DNA of 64,000 nt from Spirosoma fluviale (GTDB lineage: Bacteria > Bacteroidota > Bacteroidia > Cytophagales > Spirosomataceae). The notes under the pieces were generated by a model. That model saw only the letters and a list, made by a program, of their open reading frames with translations, ran no database searches and had not been told where the DNA came from. Made by a program: the position numbers and the translations under genes. Each line of letters opens with the position of its first letter. The first letter of the stretch is position 1. Positions 1 through 7,865 of this stretch are shown one piece after another. The DNA is taken from NCBI GenBank assembly GCA_945901025.1, contig CAMDJW010000011.1:1-64000 (forward strand), written 5' to 3'.

Positions 1-807
1 GTGGCACAAATTTGCTGGCAATGGGATGATACTCGTATGGGTGGTCCAATTGAGTCTTTTTTAGTGGGTTTGAAAGATAATCGTATTTCAAAATATTTCA
101 CACCTGTGTCTGATGTTTCATTAGCTGCTGATCATCCTGCTTATCCTTATAAAGGAATTCGTAACGGTGCATATTGTGTAGCTAAAGCTGATAAAGTACC
201 TTATTCGAAAGTATCTAATGATTTTAACAGTGCACAAACAAGGCGTGGATTTACTGCATCTGAGGTTGCATTCTTAAAGGCTGAGGCTGCGTTAAGAGGT
301 TGGGCTGGAGCAGGTTCTGCTGAAGCAAACTACAGAAATGGGGTTAAATTATCTTTTGAAGATTGGGGTGCAGGAGGAGTAGATGCTTATTTAGCAGATG
401 CCACGAGCAAGCCTATTGACTATGTCGATCCAAAGGATGCACGCAATAGCAATAAAGCTGCCTCGACTATTACAGTTGCATGGAACGAAACAGACAATCT
501 TGAATTGAAGTTAGAGAAAATCATTACTCAAAAGTACCTTAATACATTTACAAACACTTTGGAAGCTTGGGTTGATTTTAGAAGAACAGGATATCCAAAG
601 ATTCCTCCTGTAGCTAAAAATGATTCTAGCCCAGATTGGGGTATTATTCCTGTAGGAGAGTTTATCAAGAGAATGCCATTCATCAATGCTGAAAGAACAG
701 GTAACACGGCTGGCGTAGCTGACGCTGTATCTAAAATGGGACCTGGTGGTAAAGATGATATTGCGACTCGCTTGTATTTTGACACGGGTGTTAAATCAAA
801 CTTTTAA
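1..807 (+). CDS. SusD/RagB-like outer-membrane lipoprotein, C-terminal part (5' truncated)
   Basis: The reading frame is open from the first base, so the visible 268 residues are the C-terminal part of a longer gene; the GTG at base 1 is only the window edge. The peptide FRRTGYPKIPPV (about residues 198-209) and the NYRNGVKLSFEDWG segment (about 110-123) are typical of the SusD-like family of Bacteroidota surface lipoproteins. These bind a glycan or peptide and cap a SusC-type TonB-dependent channel, whose gene would normally lie just upstream, outside the window. A strong hairpin terminator follows at 846. The substrate cannot be inferred. Confidence 0.85.
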   Translation: MAQICWQWDDTRMGGPIESFLVGLKDNRISKYFTPVSDVSLAADHPAYPYKGIRNGAYCVAKADKVPYSKVSNDFNSAQTRRGFTASEVAFLKAEAALRGWAGAGSAEANYRNGVKLSFEDWGAGGVDAYLADATSKPIDYVDPKDARNSNKAASTITVAWNETDNLELKLEKIITQKYLNTFTNTLEAWVDFRRTGYPKIPPVAKNDSSPDWGIIPVGEFIKRMPFINAERTGNTAGVADAVSKMGPGGKDDIATRLYFDTGVKSNF

Positions 808-845
808 ACAAGCTAACGTTTAAAAAAAACCTTTCACTATCTAAC

Positions 846-876
846 AAAAACACCTTTCGATCGAAAGGTGTTTTTG
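846..876 (+). terminator. Rho-independent terminator after the SusD-like gene
   Basis: A perfect palindrome, cacctttcgatcgaaaggtg (851-870), is extended by A5 on the left and T5 on the right. It lies 39 bases past the SusD-like stop codon. Confidence 0.85.
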
Positions 877-1156
877 TTTATAGGTATCTGAATCATAGGT
901 ATAGGGTCTTAATTTTTTCAAATTTTGACAAATAAAGATCCAATTTATTTCTTTTCAACAAATTTTGGGATTTAATAAATCCATTTTTTATCTTAGAAGT
1001 CTTTAGAGGGGGCTTAATGGTTTGCCACAAGAAGAGTTTTCATGATGAGGCTGCAATAAATTGTTTATCAAAATTTTTTCTCTGTTTTCTGTTTTTTTTG
1101 ACAATCATTAATTTACCTTTTAAGGGATCAAATTAGATATTTCAAAGTCATATATA

Positions 1157-1288
1157 GTGAATGAATTTATTCGTTCACACCTAAATAGAGTTAGGTTTTA
1201 CGCTGTTAAACTATTCGTCGATAATAAATGGGAATTTAATGGAGAAGTTCTATGTATTAATCAGATTAATTCAGTTGGTTTGACTTAA
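1157..1288 (+). pseudogene. Short open stretch, possible gene remnant
   Basis: Within the 477-base gap between the SusD-like gene and the FISUMP gene, one plus-strand frame stays open from a stop near 1119 to a TAA at 1286-1288. There is no ATG; a GTG at 1157 would give 43 residues. The conceptual peptide has ordinary amino-acid composition (for example RVRFYAVKLFVDNKWEF), unlike random AT-rich translation. It overlaps the stop of the convergent lipoprotein gene by 3 bases. I do not recognise it. It may be a decayed gene end rather than an expressed gene. The rest of the gap (877-1156) shows nothing definite. Confidence 0.2.
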
Positions 1289-1980
1289 TCTTTAATGCAC
1301 CTAATACTGCCTCCGTAAACTCTATTATGCGTTAATGTGTATGAACCCGCTTTACTAAAGTTGAGATACCGGGATCCTTCCCCACTAACAGTACTGCTCC
1401 AGTAACTTCCACTAATACCCACATTATTGATCAGTATTTCACGACTTCCAGCTACTGTTAATTTAAGAGGGGATGTAAATGCCCCGTCGGCATTTTCTGA
1501 AGTCCAACTCGATAGCTCGATATTCCACTCAGTTTCTGTTGGTAAACGATAGCCTGTAGGGCATGGATTATTTATCCCATTAACGCCCTGCCATAAATTT
1601 ATATTTTGAGGATTCCTCCAATCAGTTAGTGGACTCGATGGTAAAATAAAGTTTGCGTTATCTGGAATATCCGTAGTAGTCTGTGTTGTGGTATTTATCG
1701 ATTTTCTTAATTGGTGTTGATCTGCTCCTCTTCCCCATTGGTATAAATCACCGTAGGCGCTTGTATCAGTACTCATGGTTGCGACCCTTGTTGCGCCAAG
1801 GTTTCGATCCATCCAAATCCTCCCTGTTTTCGATTTAACTTCCACTACTTTAGTGATATTATCTTTTAATGAATTTTGAGCTAAATTTTTTGTTGGGTTA
1901 GTCATTACACTATTTGGCTCTTCGGATTTACAAGCTATTAGTACAAGAAAAAAAAGGAAATTTTTTTTTAAAAATCGCAT
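1285..1980 (-). CDS. FISUMP-domain lipoprotein
   Basis: This 231-residue protein starts with a lipoprotein signal peptide whose lipobox ends at Cys17 (LVLIAC), so it should be a membrane-anchored lipoprotein. The body matches the FISUMP domain (Fibrobacter succinogenes major paralogous domain, TIGR02145): GRIWMDRNLGATRVA at about 53-67, YGDLYQWGRGADQHQ at about 76-90, NPCPTGYRLPTETEW at about 137-151, and a terminal SIRCIKD. The family's function is unknown; members are often multicopy. A close paralog lies at 44118-44885 on the other strand. The gene stands alone between a decayed region and the SusD-like gene. Confidence 0.85.
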   Translation of the reverse strand: MRFLKKNFLFFLVLIACKSEEPNSVMTNPTKNLAQNSLKDNITKVVEVKSKTGRIWMDRNLGATRVATMSTDTSAYGDLYQWGRGADQHQLRKSINTTTQTTTDIPDNANFILPSSPLTDWRNPQNINLWQGVNGINNPCPTGYRLPTETEWNIELSSWTSENADGAFTSPLKLTVAGSREILINNVGISGSYWSSTVSGEGSRYLNFSKAGSYTLTHNRVYGGSIRCIKD

Positions 1981-2023
1981 AATAATGAAACGTTAGTTTT
2001 GAAGGCAATTTATGGAATTTGTC

Positions 2024-2188
2024 TTAATTTTCCGTATGATTTATCGAATCGTACCTAATCAAAGTGCCAAAATTAATTTCTGTAGATAAGCTTAAAGGTT
2101 CAAATCGTGCACCATTAAAAATTGGGTAAAGATAAACTTCAATAAAATATGAGGAATAGGGATTTGATGGTGTAAAGCTTCTAAATCG
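2024..2188 (-). pseudogene. Truncated gene remnant (C-terminal fragment, unidentified)
   Basis: Read on the minus strand, the frame is open for about 54 codons and ends at TAA (2024-2026). The conceptual peptide includes YSSYFIEVYLYPIFNGARFE and ends in SINHTEN, with the composition of a real beta-rich protein. It has no start codon. The frame closes upstream at 2189-2191, inside an element (2182-2220) that recurs imperfectly at 2251-2289. This suggests the gene was cut by an insertion. Family unknown. Confidence 0.35.
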
Positions 2189-2220
2189 TCAACAAAATTG
2201 GGCCGATAAAGATTATTTTC
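2182..2220. repeat. IS-end-like direct repeat, copy 1
   Basis: The block beginning taaatcgtca followed by an A-rich stretch and GG recurs about 69 bases further on (2251-2289). The first nine bases after the leading T (aaatcgtca) are identical; the following 29 positions match only partly. The pattern resembles an insertion-sequence terminus, but no transposase is present. It coincides with the point where the gene remnant at 2024-2188 is interrupted. Confidence 0.3.
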
Positions 2221-2250
2221 CTGTATCGTTTAAACTTAAACAATTTAAAT

Positions 2251-2289
2251 GTAAATCGTCAGTAAAAAGTGGACTGAAAGAGTCTATTT
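2251..2289. repeat. IS-end-like direct repeat, copy 2
   Basis: Second copy of the aaatcgtca-led block, followed by taaaaagtggactg. Same orientation as copy 1. Confidence 0.3.
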
Positions 2290-2305
2290 CTTAGGGAGTG
2301 ATTAA

Positions 2306-2386
2306 TTTTAAACAAACCCACATTTCACCCGAAAACCCCTCTCGTGCTACCTGTTTTGCTACCAACCCTGTAAAATAAAAGAATCC
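2306..2386. repeat. Imperfect 80-bp direct repeat, left copy
   Basis: This segment aligns without gaps to 3908-3980 (offset 1602 bases) and then, with a 2-base gap, to 3990. The core gaaaacccctctcgtgctac is identical (2331-2350 and 3933-3952). The two copies bracket the AIM24-family gene and the small secreted protein gene. Confidence 0.75.
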
Positions 2387-2453
2387 ACTTTATTTTGCTT
2401 GATAAATGTAATTTGTGTTTAATTAACTTTGATTGGGTATTTTTAAAAACGAA

Positions 2454-3251
2454 TTATTCTCTTCCGTCTAACAAATTACCGATGCCACCTAGTAGGCTTC
2501 CTTCCTCTTTTCTATTTATTGAGCCTCCATATTGCAAGATTCGTCCAGCTAATCTACTAATTGGCAATGATTGAAGCCACACTTTTCCAGGTCCCTTTAA
2601 CGTTGCATAGAATAAACCTTCTCCTCCAAACATAAAATTTTTAATCCCCTTCACCATTTCAATATCAAAGTCTACATCAGCAGTGTAGGCTACTACGCAA
2701 CCAGTGTCAACTTTCAGTATTTCCCCAGGTAACAAGTCCCTCTCAAGTACATATCCGCCTGCATGCGCAAAAGCAAGGCCATCACCTTCAAGTTTTTCCA
2801 TGATAAACCCTTCACCTCCAAATAATCCAGTTCCTAATTTTCTTTGAAATTCGATGCTAATACTGACCCCTTTAGCGGCACACAAAAAGGCATCTTTTTG
2901 TGCAATAACTTTACCTCCTAATTCTTTTAAATCAAACAAAACAATTTTACCAGTGTATGGTGAAGCAAAACTAATCTTCTTTTTTCCTTGACTGGTATTT
3001 GTAAAGGCTGTTATAAATAAACTTTCTCCTACTAACAATCTTGTGCCTGCTTTTACCAATTTACCAAAAAATCCACCTGTTTGTTCTTGACTTCCATCTC
3101 CAAATATTGTTTGCATTTCAATTCCATCGTCCATCATCATAAATGCACCTGCTTCAGCAATGGCTGTTTCATTTGGATCTAATTCAATCTCTACAAACTG
3201 CAATTCTTCGCCATATATTTTGTAGTCTATTTCGTGATTTTGTATCATCAT
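2454..3251 (-). CDS. TIGR00266 / AIM24 family protein
   Basis: A 265-residue cytoplasmic protein of the TIGR00266 (AIM24, former DUF124) family, named for a yeast mitochondrial protein. Visible family features are AEAGAFMMM near residue 33, repeated Gly-rich turns (GGFFGKLVKAGTRLLVGES at about 60-78; GTGLFGGEGFIMEKLEGDG at about 141-159) and NFMFGGEGLFYATLKGPG at about 206-223. The fold is a trimeric beta-prism-like domain of unknown biochemical role. No signal peptide is visible. The ATG at 3251 is followed by a second ATG. The gene sits between two copies of an imperfect direct repeat, suggesting recent acquisition or rearrangement. Confidence 0.88.
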   Translation of the reverse strand: MMIQNHEIDYKIYGEELQFVEIELDPNETAIAEAGAFMMMDDGIEMQTIFGDGSQEQTGGFFGKLVKAGTRLLVGESLFITAFTNTSQGKKKISFASPYTGKIVLFDLKELGGKVIAQKDAFLCAAKGVSISIEFQRKLGTGLFGGEGFIMEKLEGDGLAFAHAGGYVLERDLLPGEILKVDTGCVVAYTADVDFDIEMVKGIKNFMFGGEGLFYATLKGPGKVWLQSLPISRLAGRILQYGGSINRKEEGSLLGGIGNLLDGRE

Positions 3252-3317
3252 TTTTGTTCTTAATTTAAAGAAATTTATTTAATTCTATTTGGAGGCTAGT
3301 ATAAATCATAAACAAAT

Positions 3318-3710
3318 TTATTTATCTTCCTCACTGTTTAGTGTACTTAAAATTGTGTAGTCTGGAGCTAGCTTTGGATCTTTAAACTTATTTGTGCTAA
3401 AATCTAATTCAGAAATATAGACTTTAATCGTGTTAAAATTATAATTATAGCGCACAGAACGTTCGCTGTTTTCTAATGTAATTGATTCATCATCAAAAGC
3501 AACCTCTTCCATAAAACCATACTCAAAACCATCTTTTAATTCTACTTCACCCAAATAGATGGCCCATTTCTTTTCCTTGATACGTTTCAAAGTAACTTTT
3601 TGTTCACTTCTGTAAACAATCTTGGACACATTTTCACCTGTAACTTGAGCATTTAATTCAAAACAGTTTATCAGGAAAAAGACCATTAAAATAAAAATAG
3701 ATTTTATCAT
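3318..3710 (-). CDS. Small secreted protein of unknown function
   Basis: I choose the ATG at 3710 because it starts a good Sec signal peptide (MIKSIFILMVFFLINCFELNAQ, cleavage after AQ). An upstream ATG at 3770 would put 20 extra residues in front of it. The mature part of about 108 residues is rich in Lys, Glu and aromatic residues, with predicted beta strands (KWAIYLGEVELKDGFEYGF). A Cys inside the hydrophobic segment (INC) could alternatively be a lipobox. I do not recognise the family. It is 66 bases upstream of the AIM24-family gene on the same strand, so the two may be cotranscribed. Confidence 0.6.
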   Translation of the reverse strand: MIKSIFILMVFFLINCFELNAQVTGENVSKIVYRSEQKVTLKRIKEKKWAIYLGEVELKDGFEYGFMEEVAFDDESITLENSERSVRYNYNFNTIKVYISELDFSTNKFKDPKLAPDYTILSTLNSEEDK

Positions 3711-3770
3711 TTTTAAAAATGTTTGTATGTTTTTCAAAATTTTAACAAAATACACATAGGCAATAATCAA

Positions 3771-4221
3771 ATAAAAATTTTAAAGTTTAATTTTAGTATG
3801 AACAATATAAAAAACAAACAAAATTTCTTTTAGGAACAAAACTGAAAAACATATGTATAGGGAAAATCTAAGGATTTTAATTTTCATTAATTCCTGACTT
3901 CGTTTAAATTTAAACAAACCCACCTATCACCTGAAAACCCCTCTCGTGCTACCCGATTTGTTAGCACTCACATAAAATATAATAGAATCCCAAATTAATC
4001 AATTCTTGAGGCTATTTTTAATTTCCTTTTGCACATTAATGCTATATATTTAATATGAGATCCTAAATCGTATTAGAGGATAAATAGGTAATATATTACC
4101 GATAGATTACACACCTAATCACAAATACACAGTAATTATATAAATTTTGGAAAAGTAACTAAACATAACGAGAAGAATCAGAAAGCCTTAGAATCTATAC
4201 CTATTTCTGTACCTATTAAAC
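3771..4221. other. Non-coding gap between secreted-protein gene and tRNA
   Basis: AT-rich stretch of about 450 bases. It holds the right copy of the 80-bp direct repeat (3908-3990) and, at its right edge, the tRNA terminator. I see no gene in the remainder. Confidence 0.6.
3908..3990. repeat. Imperfect 80-bp direct repeat, right copy
   Basis: Partner of 2306-2386, same orientation. Differences are scattered substitutions, plus a 2-base insertion near the right end before gaatcc. On the minus strand both copies can be read as VAREGFSG followed by WVCL, so a coding origin is possible but not shown. Confidence 0.75.
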
Positions 4222-4252
4222 AAAAAAGCCTGTAACTAGTTGAGCTACAGGC
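4222..4252 (-). terminator. Rho-independent terminator of tRNA-Glu
   Basis: On the minus strand GCCTGTA pairs with TACAGGC (4246-4252 with 4228-4234), followed by six T. It lies 18 bases past the tRNA 3' end. Confidence 0.85.
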
Positions 4253-4270
4253 CATTAGTACTACCTATTG

Positions 4271-4342
4271 TAGTCCGTACGGGAATCGAACCCGTGTTTC
4301 ATCCGTGAAAGGGACGTGTCCTAACCCCTAGACGAACGGACC
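4271..4342 (-). tRNA. tRNA-Glu (anticodon UUC)
   Basis: A complete cloverleaf on the minus strand. The acceptor stem GGTCCGT pairs with ACGGACT (one G-U), the D arm contains GTCTAGGGGTTAGGAC, the anticodon loop is CTTTCAC with anticodon TTC, and the T arm is ACGGGTTCGATTCCCGT. CCA is not encoded. It charges glutamate and also supplies Glu-tRNA for the C5 tetrapyrrole route where that exists. A consensus promoter and a terminator flank it, so it is a monocistronic unit. Confidence 0.96.
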
Positions 4343-4361
4343 AAAATTGAATTTGGTGGCA

Positions 4362-4392
4362 CAAAGGTAGAAGTTTTTGCTAAAGATTCAAA
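4362..4392 (-). promoter_or_regulatory. Bacteroidota sigma-A promoter for tRNA-Glu
   Basis: On the minus strand a TTTG (4392-4389) is followed after 19 bases by TACCTTTG (4369-4362), matching the Bacteroidota -33/-7 consensus TTTG-N19-TAnnTTTG. The tRNA begins 20 bases after the -7 box. Confidence 0.8.
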
Positions 4393-4470
4393 ATAGTACT
4401 TTAAAATAAATACATAATAAATCTAATTAAATTTCGCTATTTTAGCCTATTAATTGATTTAGAAGCATTT

Positions 4471-6369
4471 ATGTCCAATGTCCTCCCCCATTCTCTTCTT
4501 AGTGATTTCGATGTTTCGCTGTTCTTACACGGCAAGCACTCAAGGCTTTACGAAAAATTAGGTGCTTTTGAAATCATACGGGATGGCGTAAAAGGAACAT
4601 TTTTCGCCGTTTGGGCACCTAATGCGCAATCGGTGCATGTGGTAGGTAACTTCAATGTTTGGAATAAGGAATCACATACCCTATTTCCTCGTTGGGACTC
4701 CTCTGGAATCTGGGAGGGCTTTATTCCCAATATTTACACCGGTGAAACCTATAAATTTGGGATAAAAACAAAAACAGGAGAATATCTAGAAAAATTAGAT
4801 CCTTTTGGTCTCTATTGTGAAACTCCACCAAAAACCGCCAGCATCGTTTGGAATACCTATAAAGAATGGACTGATAAATCCTGGATGAAAAATAGGTATA
4901 AACACAATAGTTTAAAATCTCCCATTTCCATTTATGAAGTTCATTTAGGCTCGTGGCAAAAAACATTAGACAATCAATACCTATCTTACGAGGACATTAG
5001 TCGTAAGCTTGTTACCTATGTAAAAAAAATGGGCTTCACACACGTGGAATTTATGCCCATCATGGAACATCCCTACGCGCCTTCCTGGGGATATCAAATC
5101 ACCGGTTATTTTGCCCCATCCGCTAGATTCGGAAATCCTCAAGGATTTATGCATTTAGTGGAAAAACTACATGAGGCCAATATAGGAGTCTTTTTAGACT
5201 GGGTTCCCTCCCACTTTCCAGGGGATGAACATGGACTGAGAAATTTTGATGGAACCAGCATATACGAAAATCCAGATCTTAAAAAAGGCTATCAACCCGA
5301 CTGGAAATCCTATGTTTTCGATTATGGGCGAAAAGAAGTCAGAAGTTTTTTACTTTCCAATGCCACTTTTTGGCTTGATCGCTACCACATCGATGGCCTT
5401 CGCGTAGATGCAGTGGCATCCATGCTTTACTTAGATTATTCTCGAAAGGAAGGTGAATGGGAACCCAATGCCCTAGGCGGAAACCATAACCTCGACACCG
5501 TTTCATTTTTGCAGGATCTTAATTCTCATTTATTTGCTGAATTCCCCGACATCCAAATGATTGCCGAGGAGTCAACTAGCTATCCAGGAGTGACCAAATC
5601 CGTACACCTGGGAGGACTAGGATTTAGCCAAAAATGGATGATGGGATGGATGAATGATGCCCTTTGGTTTTTCAAAAAAGATCCTATTTATCGAAAATAC
5701 TATCTAAGCGAGCATGCATTTTCATTGTTTTATGTCTTTGCCGAAAACTTTTGCCTTCCCCTATCTCATGATGAAGTGGTCTACGGTAAACGAGCTTTAC
5801 TGCAAAAAATGCCAGGTGACGATTGGCAGAAATTTGCCAACCTCCGATTGCTTTTCAGTGAACAATTCATGCACCCCGGCACCAAATTAATCTTTCAAGG
5901 AGGTGAATTGGGGCAATTCAATGAATGGAATCACGACCAAAGTATTGATTGGCATTTGACCAATTTACCTGCACACAAAGGGATTCAAAATACCGTCAAA
6001 GCACTCAATAAACTTTACAAACAAGAACCTGCCCTCCATATCAAACAATTTGAAAACGATGGCTTTGAATGGATCGAAGGAAATGATCAGGGAAATACGG
6101 TCATCAGCTTTTTAAGAAAGGGGGAAACAAGTAAGCAACTACTCATTGTCATCCTTAACCTAACTCCTATCCCCCGAGAGAACTATCGAATTGGGGTACC
6201 ATTACCCGGAGTGTGGAAAGTGATTTACAATTCAGATCGAGGAATTTATGGGGGTAGTAATTATCCTATTTCGGGTGCTGTCATGACCGAAGAAATCAAT
6301 TGGCATGGGAAAGCATTCTCCCTATTCATCAATCTACCTCCCCTTTCCGCCCTGGTATTAAAGGCATAA
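4471..6369 (+). CDS. glgB: 1,4-alpha-glucan branching enzyme
   Basis: The 632-residue enzyme moves alpha-1,4-glucan chains to alpha-1,6 branch points in glycogen synthesis. It has an N-terminal CBM48-like module (WAPNAQSVHVVGNFNVW near residue 48), then a GH13 barrel. Catalytic residues are visible: the nucleophile Asp313 in GLRVDAVASMLY, the acid Glu366 in MIAEESTS, and Asp434 in LSHDEVVYGK. DWVPSHFPGDEHGL near 246 is the usual branching-enzyme loop. The C-terminal beta domain ends in SALVLKA. The length is normal for the shorter GlgB type. No other glycogen gene is adjacent. Confidence 0.96.
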   Translation: MSNVLPHSLLSDFDVSLFLHGKHSRLYEKLGAFEIIRDGVKGTFFAVWAPNAQSVHVVGNFNVWNKESHTLFPRWDSSGIWEGFIPNIYTGETYKFGIKTKTGEYLEKLDPFGLYCETPPKTASIVWNTYKEWTDKSWMKNRYKHNSLKSPISIYEVHLGSWQKTLDNQYLSYEDISRKLVTYVKKMGFTHVEFMPIMEHPYAPSWGYQITGYFAPSARFGNPQGFMHLVEKLHEANIGVFLDWVPSHFPGDEHGLRNFDGTSIYENPDLKKGYQPDWKSYVFDYGRKEVRSFLLSNATFWLDRYHIDGLRVDAVASMLYLDYSRKEGEWEPNALGGNHNLDTVSFLQDLNSHLFAEFPDIQMIAEESTSYPGVTKSVHLGGLGFSQKWMMGWMNDALWFFKKDPIYRKYYLSEHAFSLFYVFAENFCLPLSHDEVVYGKRALLQKMPGDDWQKFANLRLLFSEQFMHPGTKLIFQGGELGQFNEWNHDQSIDWHLTNLPAHKGIQNTVKALNKLYKQEPALHIKQFENDGFEWIEGNDQGNTVISFLRKGETSKQLLIVILNLTPIPRENYRIGVPLPGVWKVIYNSDRGIYGGSNYPISGAVMTEEINWHGKAFSLFINLPPLSALVLKA

Positions 6370-6372
6370 AAC

Positions 6373-6405
6373 AATAAAGACTCAGAAAAATTCCGAGCCT
6401 TTATT
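6373..6405 (+). terminator. Probable terminator after glgB
   Basis: The stem AATAAAG/CTTTATT (6373-6379 with 6399-6405) extends inwards through CTC/GAG with two mismatches. It begins 3 bases after the glgB stop. The T tract is weak, so confidence is moderate. Confidence 0.5.
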
Positions 6406-6513
6406 CAATCCGCCTAAGTAGTATTTTTGTAACCTTTCGGTTTTTACATCAATTTTGTACACAAAAATAGTAAATATTTCATATTTTAAATACAATCTAA
6501 CTATATTTTTATT

Positions 6514-6921
6514 TTAGATTCCTTTTCCAAGAACATCTTCCATATCGGACAATTCAACCTCAAGCGCTTTAGTCGATATCGTAATTTCCCAGGCACTCAA
6601 GCCTAACGAAATACTCATGCCCAATAAACCTAATCCAAAAAACCAACGTGCAATTAACTGCTCATTCATGAACAATAAAAACATGCAGATCACGCTTAAA
6701 ATCAAACTAATTATGGCTATAATCTGCATGTATTGAATCAAAGTCATTCGTAAACGTAAATTTTGTATTTGTTTTAAAATAGACTCGGCAGGATTCTGCT
6801 GAAACTTTTCATGCAATCCACGGATTAAAGAGGCCATCGACATAAATCGATTAGTAAAAGCGATCATCAACAATGAAACCGTTGAAAACAATAATGCGGG
6901 TGTTCCTATGCCTAATTCCAT
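6514..6921 (-). CDS. DUF2721 family membrane protein
   Basis: A 135-residue integral membrane protein. The N-terminal segment TPALLFSTVSLLMIAFTNRF is the hallmark of DUF2721, followed by a Gln/Arg-rich amphipathic linker (about 35-60) and two further hydrophobic segments (about 65-85 and 92-110). The C-terminal tail is acidic. The function of the family is unknown. It starts 3 bases after the stop of pyrF and is probably cotranscribed with it; that linkage does not by itself imply a role in pyrimidine synthesis. Confidence 0.82.
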   Translation of the reverse strand: MELGIGTPALLFSTVSLLMIAFTNRFMSMASLIRGLHEKFQQNPAESILKQIQNLRLRMTLIQYMQIIAIISLILSVICMFLLFMNEQLIARWFFGLGLLGMSISLGLSAWEITISTKALEVELSDMEDVLGKGI

Positions 6922-6924
6922 AAT

Positions 6925-7752
6925 TTATTTTATCCAATATTGATCTAAATACATACTCATTTCTTCTTTGATTTTTTTAGCTTCTCTGGCCGCGGAAACC
7001 GAAGTGTCATCTCCCGCATAGATAATACCCCTAGAGGAATTGACTAACAAACCTACCTTCGAATTCATGGCATATTTTGCCACATCCTCCAAACTTCCAC
7101 CTTGAGCTCCAACCCCAGGGACTAAAAAAAAGTGATCTGGTGCTATCTGACGAACATGTTTTAAATATTCCGTTCGAGTGGCCCCAATCACAAACATTAA
7201 TTGGCCCGCGTCCCCCCATTCCATTGCCTTTCGCATCACATGCTCATAAAGCGGTATATTATTTTCATCTCGGATCAATTGAAAATCTTGACTTCCTTGA
7301 TTTGAAGTTAAAGCCAACAAAATCACCCACTTATCTTCAAAGCTTAAAAAAGGAGTCACCGAATCTTCTCCCATATAGGGCGCTACGGTAATGGAATCAA
7401 AATTAAAGCCACTCGACGCAGGTTCAAAAAATGTCTGCGCATACTTCAAGGCCGTATTTCCAATATCCCCACGTTTCGCATCGGCAATCGTAAAAACATT
7501 TTTAGGAATATAATCCATCGTCTTCTGCAAACTTTCCCAGCCTTTGGGCCCCAAAGCTTCGTAAAAGGCTATGTTAGGTTTATAAGCTACCGCATATTTT
7601 TCCGTGGCGTCAATCACCGCTTTGTTGAAAGAAAAAATGGGATCCGATTCTTTTTGGAAAGTTGATGGAATTAATCGAGGATCAGAATCTAAGCCTACGC
7701 ATAAAAAAGACCCCTTTGATTCGATTTGTTGAACTAATTGAATTGAATTCAT
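6925..7752 (-). CDS. pyrF: Orotidine-5'-phosphate decarboxylase (subfamily 2)
   Basis: This enzyme converts OMP to UMP, the last step of de novo UMP synthesis. The 275-residue length and the FLCVGLDSDPRLIP start (residues 16-29) place it in the longer subfamily 2 (TIGR02127). The catalytic segment DAKRGDIGNTA (91-101) carries the Asp-Lys-Asp residues (Asp91, Lys93, Asp96). The phosphate-binding end VPGVGAQGG and NSSRGI are present. pyrR and pyrB lie within 1.3 kb but on the opposite strand, separated by rfbC. Confidence 0.96.
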   Translation of the reverse strand: MNSIQLVQQIESKGSFLCVGLDSDPRLIPSTFQKESDPIFSFNKAVIDATEKYAVAYKPNIAFYEALGPKGWESLQKTMDYIPKNVFTIADAKRGDIGNTALKYAQTFFEPASSGFNFDSITVAPYMGEDSVTPFLSFEDKWVILLALTSNQGSQDFQLIRDENNIPLYEHVMRKAMEWGDAGQLMFVIGATRTEYLKHVRQIAPDHFFLVPGVGAQGGSLEDVAKYAMNSKVGLLVNSSRGIIYAGDDTSVSAAREAKKIKEEMSMYLDQYWIK

Positions 7753-7865
7753 GTCGTTTTGAAAAGAAGGCTTTGTATTACTGCCTAAATATCAATAATT
7801 TTGACACAAATAAAGGTCTTTCCTAAGCAATATCAAACAAAGGTTGGCCAAAATTAACTGATTCT

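Noticed and set aside
1-3. GTG at base 1 as the start of the SusD-like gene
   Set aside because: The frame is open at the edge; the protein lacks a signal peptide and the N-terminal domain, so the true start is outside.
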